Source of the DNA: Ensifer sp. IC3342
GTDB taxonomy: Bacteria > Pseudomonadota > Alphaproteobacteria > Rhizobiales > Rhizobiaceae
Direction of reading: 5' to 3'
NCBI RefSeq assembly: GCF_020193655.1
Contig: NZ_JADYVE010000003.1
Span: 310,001-374,000 of the forward strand
Length of the DNA stretch: 64,000 nt
Numbering within the stretch: position 1 is the stretch's first letter; each line of letters begins with the position of its first letter. Both the position numbers and the translations under genes were made by a program. The notes beneath the pieces are model-generated. The model was not told the origin of the DNA. It did no database searches and saw nothing but the letters and a program-made list of their open reading frames with translations. Below are positions 49,045 through 58,272 of the stretch, piece by piece.

Positions 49045-50247
49045 ATGGACGATCTTCGAATCCGCAGGATCACCGATTGGCTGGTCGAACAGGGCCTCCT
49101 CGGCCTCGACGAGGCCGGACTGGTGAGGGGATTTTGCGAGCGCTGCTGCCGGCAAGGTCTCGATCTCGTCCAGGCGGCGATTTTCCTCGACACGCTCCAC
49201 CCCGTTCTCGAATCGCGCGGCTTCCTCTGGAACGCCGAAGAAACGGATGCGATCAGGCACCGCGAGTTTTCGCGCCACCAGTCGGAGGACAATTCCCGCC
49301 TGTGGCAGGTCAGCCCCTTCAAACACATGCTGGAGAGCGCGCTCACGGAAATGCATATTCCGCTCGACTACACGGGAGAGCCCCGCTTCACGATTCTCGA
49401 CGATCTTCGTCTTGAGGGACACACTGACTATTTCGCATTGATCCATCGACTGAGCGGCAGGGATGCGATCGGCGAGATGGACAGCCTCTATTCGCGCTGG
49501 TCGACCAAGGCTCCGGGCGGCTTTTCGAGCGACGACCTCCGGGCGCTGCGCAGCCTGGTGCCGGCGCTGGCGCTCGCCATCAAGGCCGCTTCGCTGAAGT
49601 GGGTCGCGCAGTCGCTCGTCGAGGTCTATCTCGGGCGCGACGCGGGCCACCGCGTGCTCGAAGGCCGGATTGCCAGAGGCAAGGTCGAAAGCATCCACAC
49701 GGTGCTGTGGTACTCGGACATGGCGAACTACACGGCCCTTTCCGAACAGGTCCACAGCAGCGATCTGATCCCCTTGCTGAACGATTATGCCGAGGCGGTG
49801 ATTTCGTCGGTTCACGCCGCGGGAGGCGACGTGCTGAAGCTCGTCGGCGACGGGACGCTCGCGATCTTCACCGGTGCGGACCGAAGCGAGGCTGCGCTTG
49901 CCGCGCTCAAGGCCGAGGCCGAACTCGAGGAAAGGATCGCGACGCTGAATGCAGCACGGCTGGCGCAGGAGACGGCAATCACCTCGGTTTATCTCGCCCT
50001 GCATGTGGGCGAAGTGTTCTACGGCAATGTCGGAAGCGACGAACGGCTGGACTTCACCGTCATTGGTCCGGCCGTCAACGAGGTCTGCCGGATCGCCTCG
50101 ACTTGCCGTCTCGCCAACCGGTCGCTGCTCGTTTCCTCCGCCTTTGTCGAGCTTCTACCGCCGGCGGAGAGATCGGGCTTCGAGACGATCGGTTCGTTCC
50201 ATTTGAAGGGTGTCCGCGAACCGCGGGACTTGTTCGCGCGCTCATAG
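49045..50247 (+). CDS. Soluble class III adenylate/guanylate cyclase
   Basis: A 400-residue cytoplasmic protein. The N-terminal half (LVEQGLLGLDEAGLVRGFCERCCRQGLDL) is a helical domain typical of rhizobial cyclases; the catalytic domain is about 225-390: LWYSDMANYTALSE (first metal Asp), VLKLVGDGTLAIF (second Asp) and FTVIGPAVNEVCRIAS. All key residues are present. ATG at 49045. Upstream repeats end right before its ribosome site (GAGAGAA). Confidence 0.88.
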   Translation: MDDLRIRRITDWLVEQGLLGLDEAGLVRGFCERCCRQGLDLVQAAIFLDTLHPVLESRGFLWNAEETDAIRHREFSRHQSEDNSRLWQVSPFKHMLESALTEMHIPLDYTGEPRFTILDDLRLEGHTDYFALIHRLSGRDAIGEMDSLYSRWSTKAPGGFSSDDLRALRSLVPALALAIKAASLKWVAQSLVEVYLGRDAGHRVLEGRIARGKVESIHTVLWYSDMANYTALSEQVHSSDLIPLLNDYAEAVISSVHAAGGDVLKLVGDGTLAIFTGADRSEAALAALKAEAELEERIATLNAARLAQETAITSVYLALHVGEVFYGNVGSDERLDFTVIGPAVNEVCRIASTCRLANRSLLVSSAFVELLPPAERSGFETIGSFHLKGVREPRDLFARS

Positions 50248-50265
50248 ACGACGCAGCGTTCGGCC

Positions 50266-50292
50266 GGCGGCTACGATTCAAGGAAACATGCA
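50266..50292. repeat. Mosaic repeat end
   Basis: GCGGCTACGATTCAAGGAAACATGCA only; the hairpin part is missing. Confidence 0.5.
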
Positions 50293-50315
50293 CCGGCCGA
50301 ACGCGTCTTCTGTCA

Positions 50316-52541
50316 TCAGGCGAGCATATCCTCAATCCGGATCGGCAGCGTGCGCACCCGTTTGCCGGTCGCATGGAAAACCGCATTGGCTATGGCGGGC
50401 GCCATGCCGACGAGTGCGATTTCGCCGAGCCCCTTGACGCCGAGCGCGTTGACGTGCGGGTCCGCCTCGTCGACGAAATGCGCCTCGATATCCGCGATAT
50501 CGAGATTCACGGGCACGAGATAGTCCGCCATATGCGCATTAACCGGGCGGCCGTCGCGCTGATCGAGCACGGTCCGCTCCATCAGCGCCATGCCGATACC
50601 GCCGACCATGCCGCCGGTGCACTGGCTTGCTGCCAGGCGCGGATTGACGATCCGACCGGCCCCGTAGGTACCCAGCGCGCGACGCACCCGGATCGTGCCG
50701 ACATCGGGATCGACCGCCACCTCGGCAAAGACCGCACCGAAAGCATGCATGGAATAGCGATCCGCGATATCGGGGTCACGGCTGGTGGACGCGTTCGCCT
50801 CGATCGGTCCGCCGGCGCTCGCCGCGATTTCGCCATAGGCCTGGCCGGGCACGGTGTCGCCGCGGCGGCGCAGGCGCCCTTCCTCCCACGTGACCCCATC
50901 GGCCGACGCGCCGAAGACCGGCGAGCGCTGGTCGGCGATGGCGCGCCTTGCCGCCTCTTCCTGCACCGCGATGCAGGCGGCACGGATCGCCGAGCCGACG
51001 GACGCCATCGTCCAGGACCCGCCATGTGAGGGAGCCGGCGGAAAGTCCGAGCGGCCAAGGCTGAAGCGGACGCTTTCAATCGGCAGGCCGAGCGTCTCGG
51101 CGGCGACCTGCGTCATCGATGTGTATGTCCCCGGTCCCATGTCGCTCGCCGCCACCTCGATTTCGGCGGTACCGTCGGGAAGCAGGCGCGCGAGCGCGCT
51201 CGAGGGAGCGTGAAACGCCGGATAGCTCGCGGACGCGACACCCATGCCGATCAACAGCCGCCCATCGCGCATGGAGCGCGGTTTCGGATCGCGTTTCGAC
51301 CAGCCGAACCGCTCGGCACCGGCATCGTAGCACTTCATGAGGGACCGGCTTGAGAACGGCTTGTCTGTGGCCTCGTCGATCTCGGGCTCGTTCAGCCGGC
51401 GCAGTTCGATCGGGTCGAGGCCGAGCTTGTAGGAAAGCTCGTCCACGGCGCATTCGAGCGCGAACACGCCACTCGCCTCGCCCGGGCCGCGCATATAGGT
51501 CGGCGTGCCGGTGTCGAGCGGCAGGATCCGGTAGCGGGTCCGCACATTGGGGCAGGAATAGAGAAAGCCCGAGACCGAAGTCAGCGCCTCGATGAACTCT
51601 TCGTAGCGGCTCGTTTCTCCGACGCCCTCATGGACCAGGCTCGTCAGCCTGCCGTCACTGGTTGCCCCGAGCGCGACGCGCTGGAGCGTGCGGGGACGAT
51701 GGCCGGTCGAATAGAACATCTGCTTGCGGGTCAGGACGAGCTTGACCGGCCGACCCACCTCACGCGCCGCAATCGCGGCGAGCGTGACATGCGGCCAGGT
51801 CCTGAGGCTGGTCCCGAAGGCGCCGCCGACGAAGGGACAGATCACCTGCACGTTCTCGACCGGCAGGCCGAAAATGGCCGCGATCTCGGCCTGCTCGTTG
51901 ACGACATACTGGCTCTTGCTCCAGAGCGTCAGCCGGTCACCGTTCCAGGCCGCGATGGTGGCGTGCGGCTCCATCGGATTGTGGTTTTCGCGGGCGATGT
52001 CGTAGCTCTCGTCGACCTTCACCTCCGCGCTCGCGAGTGCGGCGTCCGCGTCGCCACGCTCGGCATCGGCATGCGCGCGGCCACCCCGTCTCGTGGCCTC
52101 CGGAATGACGGCGCTGGCGAGCAGGCCCGTCGGGTCGACGACCGGCCGCTCGGCCGCGTAAGCGACACGGAGTGCCGCGGCGGCGCGTTCGGCGCGGTCG
52201 AGCGTATCAGCCACGACGACCGCCACCGGCTGGCCCCAGAAGCGGACCTGGTCGTCCTGAAGCACATGCAGGCGTTCGCCGATGGCGGGGTCGATCGAGC
52301 CCTTGTGCTCACCATAGGCAAGCCGCGGCGCATTGAGGTGGCTGATCACCGCGATCACGCCGGGCATGGCGGAGACGGCGTCCGCGCCGATCTCGATGAT
52401 ACGGCCGAGACCCGCCGTAGCGCTGACGATCACCGCATAGGCCTGGCCCGTCTGGTTGAAGTCGGCCGCGTAGCGCGCGCCGCCGGTTACCTTGGCACGG
52501 CCGTCGATGCGGGGGAGCGGTTGTCCAATGACGTTCGTCAT
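50316..52541 (-). CDS. paoC: Aldehyde oxidoreductase molybdenum-binding subunit
   Basis: A 741-residue member of the xanthine oxidase family. Molybdopterin-contact segments include RIDGRAKVTGGARYAADF, the QxxVxE-type CPFVGGAFG, RTWPHVTLAAIAAREVGRPV, YMRGPGEASGVFALECAVDE and the late GVKGLGEIALVGMAPAIANAV with the catalytic Glu. It forms a heterotrimer with the FAD and 2Fe-2S subunits. ATG at 52541 overlaps paoB by 4 bases. Substrates are broad aldehydes in E. coli. Confidence 0.88.
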   Translation of the reverse strand: MTNVIGQPLPRIDGRAKVTGGARYAADFNQTGQAYAVIVSATAGLGRIIEIGADAVSAMPGVIAVISHLNAPRLAYGEHKGSIDPAIGERLHVLQDDQVRFWGQPVAVVVADTLDRAERAAAALRVAYAAERPVVDPTGLLASAVIPEATRRGGRAHADAERGDADAALASAEVKVDESYDIARENHNPMEPHATIAAWNGDRLTLWSKSQYVVNEQAEIAAIFGLPVENVQVICPFVGGAFGTSLRTWPHVTLAAIAAREVGRPVKLVLTRKQMFYSTGHRPRTLQRVALGATSDGRLTSLVHEGVGETSRYEEFIEALTSVSGFLYSCPNVRTRYRILPLDTGTPTYMRGPGEASGVFALECAVDELSYKLGLDPIELRRLNEPEIDEATDKPFSSRSLMKCYDAGAERFGWSKRDPKPRSMRDGRLLIGMGVASASYPAFHAPSSALARLLPDGTAEIEVAASDMGPGTYTSMTQVAAETLGLPIESVRFSLGRSDFPPAPSHGGSWTMASVGSAIRAACIAVQEEAARRAIADQRSPVFGASADGVTWEEGRLRRRGDTVPGQAYGEIAASAGGPIEANASTSRDPDIADRYSMHAFGAVFAEVAVDPDVGTIRVRRALGTYGAGRIVNPRLAASQCTGGMVGGIGMALMERTVLDQRDGRPVNAHMADYLVPVNLDIADIEAHFVDEADPHVNALGVKGLGEIALVGMAPAIANAVFHATGKRVRTLPIRIEDMLA

Positions 52542-53515
52542 GCCATTTCTCCTACAATTTCGAGCGTGCGGACGATCGTCCGCTGCAGGAGTTCCACCTT
52601 GTAGTGATTGCCGGCGGCAGGCCGTGCACCGTCCGCCGCCAGCCGCGCAGCCGCCTCGAAGGCCGGTCGGCCCGGCTCCTTGCCGATCAGCGCCGCCTCC
52701 GAGGCGCGCATCCGCCACGGGCGGGTTCCTACCCCGCCACAGGCGATCCGGACCGAGCGGATCACGCCGTCCTCCGTTTCCATGGCAACGGCCGCCGAGA
52801 CCAGGGCGAACTCGTAGGACTCCCGGTCACGCACCTTCAGGTAGCGCGCGCGACGGCTGTGCGGGCCGCCGGGCACCCGCACGTCCAGGATCAGCTCGCC
52901 CGGATTGAGCGTGTGTTCGAGATGAGGCGTATCGCCCGGCAGCCGGAAGAGCTCCTCGACGGGAAAGATGCGCTCGCCTTCCGGCCCGCGCACGCGCATC
53001 GTCGCATCGAGCGCAATCAGCGCGACGGCAACGTCCGACGGATGCGTGGCGATGCAATGGTCGCTGACGCCGAGTATGGCGTGGCCGCCATTGAGCCCAT
53101 CGATCGCGGAACAACCCGAACCCGGCTCGCGCTTGTTGCACGGCGCATCGAGCATGCGGAAATAGGGACAGCGCACGCGCTGCAAGAGGTTTCCGCCGAT
53201 CGAGGCGACGTTGCGCAACTGCGGGGATGCGCCTTCGATCAGGGACTCGGCGACAAGCGGCTGCAGTCGCAGGGTATCGGGATGGGCGGCGACCTCCGTC
53301 ATCCGGGCAAGCGCGCCGATGACGAGATCGGAGCCTTCGACGCGAATATCTCCGAGCGGAAGGGCATTGATGTCGACGAGCCGTTCGGGGCGCTCCACCT
53401 CCTCGCGCATGAGATCGATGAGCGTCGTCCCGCCGGCGATATAGCGCGCGCCCGCAGCCGCGGCGGCAATCGCCTCCTGCTCACTGCGAGCCTTTTCGTA
53501 GCTGAATGGCAGCAT
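52538..53515 (-). CDS. paoB: Aldehyde oxidoreductase FAD-binding subunit
   Basis: A 325-residue FAD-binding protein of the CO dehydrogenase/xanthine oxidase medium subunit type: ARYIAGGTTLIDLMR, NVASIGGNLLQRVRCPYFR and a [4Fe-4S]-like insert with Cys residues (CPYFRMLDAPCNKREPGSGC) as in E. coli PaoB. ATG at 53515 with GGAGG. It lies between paoA and paoC, with a 2-base gap and a 4-base overlap. Confidence 0.87.
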   Translation of the reverse strand: MLPFSYEKARSEQEAIAAAAAGARYIAGGTTLIDLMREEVERPERLVDINALPLGDIRVEGSDLVIGALARMTEVAAHPDTLRLQPLVAESLIEGASPQLRNVASIGGNLLQRVRCPYFRMLDAPCNKREPGSGCSAIDGLNGGHAILGVSDHCIATHPSDVAVALIALDATMRVRGPEGERIFPVEELFRLPGDTPHLEHTLNPGELILDVRVPGGPHSRRARYLKVRDRESYEFALVSAAVAMETEDGVIRSVRIACGGVGTRPWRMRASEAALIGKEPGRPAFEAAARLAADGARPAAGNHYKVELLQRTIVRTLEIVGEMA

Positions 53516-53517
53516 GG

Positions 53518-54174
53518 TCAGGTCCTCCCGGCGGCATCGGCGACGGCGGCGACGATGCCCGGATAGGCCCCGCACCGACAGATATTGCCGCTCATCCAGA
53601 ACCGGATCTCCTCCGGCGAGTGCGCGTGACCCTCGGCAATGCAGCCGACGCCGGACATGATCTGCCCGGAGGTGCAGAAGCCGCACTGCAGTCCGTCGTG
53701 CTCGATGAGGGCCGCCTGGAGCGGATGGAGCTCGTCGCCTTTCGCCAGCCCCTCGATCGTGGTGATCTCGGCGCCGTCATGCATGACGGCGAGCGTCAGA
53801 CAGGAATTGATCCGCTTGCCATCGACCAGAATGGTACAGGCACCGCAGGCGCCCTGGTTGCAGCCCTTTTTCGTGCCGGTGAGGTCAAGCGTTTCGCGAA
53901 GGACGTCGAGCAGCGACTGGCGGGGATCAAGCTCCAGTTCGCGTAGCTCGCCGTTGACGGTCAGTCGGATGCGCGCTGGCGTCACGCTCGTGCCCTCCTG
54001 ATTTGTGGGTGCGGCGGCCGGTGATGCGGCCTGCGCCGTGCCGGGTGGAATGGCCGCAAGCGTCGCGGCTCCTGCTGCCACTTGTAGAACGTCGCGTCGG
54101 GAAAATGCGTAATGGACGGTCTCTGCTCCGCCCGATCGCGCTTCCTCGCTTTCGGGTTTGTCGTGTTCGGGCAT
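53518..54174 (-). CDS. paoA: Aldehyde oxidoreductase 2Fe-2S subunit with Tat signal
   Basis: A 218-residue protein. N-terminal twin-Arg signal (SRRDVLQVAAGAATLA) near residues 25-40. Then two [2Fe-2S] domains: GCNQGACGACTILVDGKRINSC and QCGFCTSGQIM ... NICRCGAYP, the full set of eight cysteines. The signal takes the folded trimer to the periplasm. ATG at 54174. First gene of the operon. Confidence 0.9.
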   Translation of the reverse strand: MPEHDKPESEEARSGGAETVHYAFSRRDVLQVAAGAATLAAIPPGTAQAASPAAAPTNQEGTSVTPARIRLTVNGELRELELDPRQSLLDVLRETLDLTGTKKGCNQGACGACTILVDGKRINSCLTLAVMHDGAEITTIEGLAKGDELHPLQAALIEHDGLQCGFCTSGQIMSGVGCIAEGHAHSPEEIRFWMSGNICRCGAYPGIVAAVADAAGRT

Positions 54175-54390
54175 GGTAACGCAGACTCCTTGCTGGGGAA
54201 CGGCGTGTTCGCTCTTTCAGGCGATTAATCGATTTACGGGAGTGCAGGCGCCAAGCTTATGCAGGCGCGCCGAGCGCGCCAGCGCCCGTATTGCTGCGTT
54301 TTGAACGAAAGTGCTATGTTTTTGCGGGGCGCCCAGAATAACAACAGCACCGGACCTCGACCCGAAATTCCTCTCAATGGGAGTTCACGA

Positions 54391-55299
54391 ATGGCCGGCG
54401 GTGCATATGGTAAGCGCTTGGGCGAGTCTGTCGGCGCTGAGGCGTCGCCGAGTATTTTTGTCCAACGGCTTCAAAGAACGGATTTCGCTGCCACGCGCAT
54501 CAGCTGGGGCAAGAGGGAGAGCGGACGCCTCGGCCGGATCGAACGGGACGACGGCTATCTCGTCTGCCTGCAGCTGCTCAATCTTGAGCCCCATCCCTAT
54601 TGGGTAGAGGGTCGAGCGGTCGCGATTGCGCCGATCAGAAGCGGGCAATTCACGCTTCTAGACCTGAACTGCGAGCATTCCTCCGTCCTCGCCGACCCCA
54701 TCGACTGTCTCGCGATCTACATATCGCGCCATGCGCTCGACAGGATCGCCGGGGAACGGGGCGCTTCGCGCATGGGCACGATCGGGATAGCGCCGGGCGT
54801 TCCGAACGATGACGAGGTGGTGCGCAGTCTCGGCAGCAGCCTCCTGCCCGCATTGCAGAACCCCGAACAGGCCAATCCGCTGTTCCTCGATCACATCGGC
54901 ATGGCCTTGCTCGCCCATCTTGGAACTCGCTATGGCGATATGCCGGCTGCACACAGACCAAAGCGCGGCGGCCTCGCCCCCTGGCAGGAGCGGCGCGCCA
55001 AGGAGATCTTGATGGAGCATCTCGACGGCAACATCGCGCTCGAGGAACTCGCGCATGAATGCGGCCTCTCGCGCAGCCATTTTGCCCGCGCCTTCAAGGA
55101 GACGACCGGCGCCCCACCGCATCGGTGGCTGCTGGCCCGGCGCATCGAACGCGCCCAGGACCTGCTCTTGAACTCGAATCTCTCGATCACCGACATCGCC
55201 AGTAGCTGCGGTTTTGCCGACCAGAGCCACTTCACCCGGCTCTTCGCCAAAATGGTTGAGACAGGGCCCGGCGAATGGCGGCGACGCCGGCGGTGGTAG
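54391..55299 (+). CDS. AraC-family regulator divergent from paoABC
   Basis: A 302-residue regulator with the AraC helix-turn-helix at its end (LEELAHECGLSRSHFARAFK, ITDIASSCGFADQSHFTRLF). The N-terminal part is a cupin-like sensing domain. ATG at 54391 with GGGAG seven bases before is far better than an earlier in-frame codon at 54259. It is the likely controller of the aldehyde oxidoreductase operon, with the 215-base region between them as target. Confidence 0.85.
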   Translation: MAGGAYGKRLGESVGAEASPSIFVQRLQRTDFAATRISWGKRESGRLGRIERDDGYLVCLQLLNLEPHPYWVEGRAVAIAPIRSGQFTLLDLNCEHSSVLADPIDCLAIYISRHALDRIAGERGASRMGTIGIAPGVPNDDEVVRSLGSSLLPALQNPEQANPLFLDHIGMALLAHLGTRYGDMPAAHRPKRGGLAPWQERRAKEILMEHLDGNIALEELAHECGLSRSHFARAFKETTGAPPHRWLLARRIERAQDLLLNSNLSITDIASSCGFADQSHFTRLFAKMVETGPGEWRRRRRW

Positions 55300-55403
55300 C
55301 GAAGCGGGCGAGTGCGCCTTCGGTTTCGCGGCCCGATTACTCATCGAGCAAACCCAGCCCCGCCGCTCATGGCGCCGGCGGCACAAGCATGAGACGCGGC
55401 CGC

Positions 55404-56030
55404 TCAGTTCGCGGCGAAGCAGTAGAAAAGGCCCTCGCCGCCGGTGGTCTTGAAGGCCTCCACGGTGCAGCCGCCGCGGGTCTTGTGCGAGGAATTCCAG
55501 GACTTCGCCGCTGCGGATTCGTCGAGGCCCGTGCGGTCGCTGTGGCCGACGACCGCCGCCCCCTCCGCGCCGCCCATCGTCCAGTTGCCGCAGGTCTCCG
55601 CCGCAGCCGTGCCGTCCGGGTTCGAGCCGGTCAAGATGTCGTGGCGATTCGGTGTGTCGCCGCGGCCGTTGATGACCTCGCCCTTCTCGTTGAGTGCCGT
55701 CTGCTTAATGAGATTGTTCTTGTCGCTGTGCAACGACGCGACGTCGTCGGCGATCTTCTCGCCCTTGGCGTTGTACCACGGGCCGTTTCCGATGCGGTCC
55801 TTGGCGTTTTCCGTATCGGTGGAAAGGTAGGCCTTCCAGGTTTTGCCGGTTGAGCCGCTGGCCGTCGCGAGCCGCGCGCAATAGGCATCGGCCCCCGCAA
55901 GGCCACCAAGATCGCCGCCCTTGCCGGGATTGGCACTGGTGACGAAGAAGCTCATGCTCGTGTCCTGAGCATTGGCGGACACGACCGAACAGGCCAAGGC
56001 GGCCGCGACAACTGCAACTGCGCGTTTCAT
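55404..56030 (-). CDS. Exported lectin/endostatin-like protein
   Basis: A 208-residue protein: signal peptide MKRAVAVVAAALACSVVSANA, then MSFFVTSANPGKGGDLGGL, GADAYCARLA, AYLSTDTENAKDRIGNGPW and CGNWTMGG near the end. Such Cys/Gly/Trp patterns occur in bacterial proteins annotated as lectins or as C-type/endostatin-like folds. Four Cys likely form disulfides. ATG at 56030 with GGGAGGAG. Function unknown. Confidence 0.65.
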   Translation of the reverse strand: MKRAVAVVAAALACSVVSANAQDTSMSFFVTSANPGKGGDLGGLAGADAYCARLATASGSTGKTWKAYLSTDTENAKDRIGNGPWYNAKGEKIADDVASLHSDKNNLIKQTALNEKGEVINGRGDTPNRHDILTGSNPDGTAAAETCGNWTMGGAEGAAVVGHSDRTGLDESAAAKSWNSSHKTRGGCTVEAFKTTGGEGLFYCFAAN

Positions 56031-56223
56031 AATCTCCTCCCTGATGCAGGCTTCAAACCCGCAACGAAAAGCCTATGGTGGCAAAGATAGGAGTAAAATC
56101 AAAACCTTGTGATAAGGTTTTGAAGGGGTGACGGGTGGCCGCCAGCGGTTCAAATTTCTTTCATGCGGTTGTGGAACAGTCGCGAGATAACGCGGTTGAG
56201 GGTGAGAACACCGGAGAGATGAC

Positions 56224-57141
56224 ATGGACAAGTCGAAGGACACTGCAGGCCCGGACTGGCTCGAAGCCGAGCTGGCCGATACGATCGACGAGGGCTATGA
56301 GCTCGAGCTTTCCGAGCCGGCCCTTTCCGAAGAGATCCGCAAGATCTACCGCAAGGCACACCCGGATACGATCCCGCGCCTCGATTATTTCCGCGCGCTG
56401 CTCAAGCTGCAGGCGGAATTGATCAAGCTGCAGGACTGGGTCGCCTACCACAAGGAGAAGGTCGTCGTGATCTTCGAGGGGCGCGACTCCGCTGGAAAGG
56501 GCGGCGTGATCAAGCGCATCACCCAACGGCTCAATCCGCGCGTGGTGAGGGTCGTGGCCCTGCCCGCCCCTTCGGATCGCGAAAAGACGCAATGGTATTT
56601 CCAGCGTTACGTGCCACATCTGCCCGCCGGCGGCGAGATCGTGCTCTTCGATCGGTCTTGGTATAATCGCTCCGGCGTCGAACGCGTCATGGGTTTCGCC
56701 ACCGAAGAGCAGGTGCAGCAATTCTTCGACGACGTGCCGGAGTTCGAGCGCATGCTCGTGCGCTCCGGCATCCGGCTGGTCAAATACTGGTTCTCGATCA
56801 CGGATGAGGAGCAGCAGATGCGATTCCTGGTGCGCATCCACGACCCGCTGAAGCAGTGGAAGCTGTCGCCGATGGACCTGCAATCGCGGGTGCGCTGGGA
56901 GGCCTACACCAAGGCCAAGGAGGAGACCTTCGCCCGCACCAACATCCCGGAAGCGCCGTGGTACATCGTCGAGGGCAACGACAAGAAACGCGCCCGGCTC
57001 AACTGTATCGACCACCTGCTGCAGCAAATCCCCTACGAGGATGTGCCGCACGAGGATATCACCCTGCCCGAGCGGGTGTTCAATCCCGACTACGAGCGCA
57101 AAGTCCTGCCGCCGGAGCTCTACGTTCCGTCAAAATACTGA
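56224..57141 (+). CDS. ppk2: Polyphosphate kinase 2
   Basis: A 305-residue PPK2-class protein. Walker A GRDSAGKGG and the Walker B-like lid motif FDRSWYNRSG are visible, plus KYWFSITDEEQQMRF and NIPEAPWYIVEGNDKKRARLN. It uses polyphosphate to phosphorylate nucleotides (ADP/GDP). One-domain type. ATG at 56224 with GGAGAG. Single gene; the mosaic repeat follows. Confidence 0.92.
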   Translation: MDKSKDTAGPDWLEAELADTIDEGYELELSEPALSEEIRKIYRKAHPDTIPRLDYFRALLKLQAELIKLQDWVAYHKEKVVVIFEGRDSAGKGGVIKRITQRLNPRVVRVVALPAPSDREKTQWYFQRYVPHLPAGGEIVLFDRSWYNRSGVERVMGFATEEQVQQFFDDVPEFERMLVRSGIRLVKYWFSITDEEQQMRFLVRIHDPLKQWKLSPMDLQSRVRWEAYTKAKEETFARTNIPEAPWYIVEGNDKKRARLNCIDHLLQQIPYEDVPHEDITLPERVFNPDYERKVLPPELYVPSKY

Positions 57142-57239
57142 CGCGCCGCCACCACGCGGCTTTCGGACGCGGGAATATGACAGAGTGCCCGCGCTTTCGC
57201 GGACACCTCTGTTTGATGTGCGTTGTCGCACCGGATCCC

Positions 57240-57314
57240 TACAGCGCCGCGCGTCTTTTCAGACGCGCCGTAGCTGGCCTTAAATCGACAACGATTTAAG
57301 GAAACATGCAGTAG
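57240..57314. repeat. Mosaic intergenic repeat, full copy
   Basis: ACAGCGC, GCGCGTCT-TTTC-AGACGCGC palindrome, GTAGCTGGCC, TTAAATCGACAACGATTTAAGG (arms) and AAACATGCAGTAG. Confidence 0.75.
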
Positions 57315-57324
57315 GGGCTACCAG

Positions 57325-57774
57325 CTATTGCTGCGCGGGTGCCTGCTGCGTGGGTGCCTGCGCCGGTGCGGAGCTCTGGATCTTTTCCTGGACCTTCTGG
57401 GCCAAAGCCGGATCGTTCTGCGCGGCCGTCAGAATGGATGTGTATTCCTCGACCGAGATGCCCTCGGAAGCTTCAACGGCCTGGACCATCTGTTGGCTGG
57501 CCTCGTTCTTCAGTTTCTCCTTAGCGGCCTGATCCGGGGTCGATTCGATCTTGGCCGAATATTCCTGCCTGACCTTGTCGACTTGCAGATAGGCCACGGC
57601 AAAGGCCTCGATTTTCTCATCGCTTACGGCCGCGCCGCCGCTATCGGGCTGGCCTTGCATCGGCTGCGTCTGTTGTTGCGCTTGAGCCACTTCGAGCGCG
57701 AACGCCGGGCTGTAGGTCATCATGCCGAAGACAGCAGCGGTCAACGTTGCAACGGCTTTATAACGAGTGATCAT
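57325..57774 (-). CDS. DUF4168 exported protein
   Basis: A 149-residue protein: signal peptide (YKAVATLTAAVFGMMTYSPAFA), a Gln-rich linker, the DUF4168 helical core (SDEKIEAFAVAYLQVDKVRQEY, QMVQAVEASEGISVEEYTSILTAAQND) and a Pro/Gln/Ala tail of APTQQAPAQQ type. ATG at 57774 has AGGA six bases upstream; an ATG at 57780 is possible. Function unknown; envelope location likely. Confidence 0.8.
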   Translation of the reverse strand: MITRYKAVATLTAAVFGMMTYSPAFALEVAQAQQQTQPMQGQPDSGGAAVSDEKIEAFAVAYLQVDKVRQEYSAKIESTPDQAAKEKLKNEASQQMVQAVEASEGISVEEYTSILTAAQNDPALAQKVQEKIQSSAPAQAPTQQAPAQQ

Positions 57775-57821
57775 GTTCATTCCTCTGTAACGTGCATGAC
57801 TTGATCGGCGGCAATGCCACC

Positions 57822-57924
57822 TGACAGCGCCGCGCGTCATTCCAGACGCATAAAAGGTCGCTGCAGCACTTTCCTGCATGGTTGCGCCCTCGAGCCGGAT
57901 GCGATTTGAGGACCCACGCAGTTG
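57822..57924. repeat. Mosaic intergenic repeat, decayed copy
   Basis: TGACAGCGCCGCGCGTC, CCAGACGCAT, AGGTCGCTGCAGCACTTTCCTGCATGG and a decayed GGATGCGATTTGAGGACCCACGCAG end. Confidence 0.55.
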
Positions 57925-58095
57925 TCGCTCGTTCCTCGCGTCAACGCGATGACGAGCTGGTTACGATGGACCGCTTAAGAGTGCTCGATGGGGCGGTACC
58001 GGGGCGATTTCCTGACAATTGAGCGGCAGCTTTGTGGTCACGGATGCAGGGAGGAGATGGCGTGCACAACGCAGACCTCCGCAATGCGCACCCTC

Positions 58096-58236
58096 ATTCC
58101 TGCGACGAGCACAGGAATGAGGGAGCCCGGAGTTAGCCGCAAAGAGCATCATCGCCGAACAATCCTCCGCCGGCTCGATCATGCTCCGCTGCCGTTGCCC
58201 AAAACTCCCCGTAATTCCCGTGCTCGTCACAGGAAT
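58096..58236. repeat. Two CACAGGAAT palindromic repeats in opposite orientation
   Basis: ATTCCTGCG-ACGAG-CACAGGAAT (58096-58118) and ATTCCCGTG-CTCGT-CACAGGAAT (58214-58236). The loops are complementary (ACGAG/CTCGT), so the two units are inverted. The 57775-58272 gap otherwise holds only these repeats and the mosaic copy. Confidence 0.65.
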
Positions 58237-58272
58237 GCGGTGCGAAGCATCTGCCTCGGAAAAGCGCCGGCG

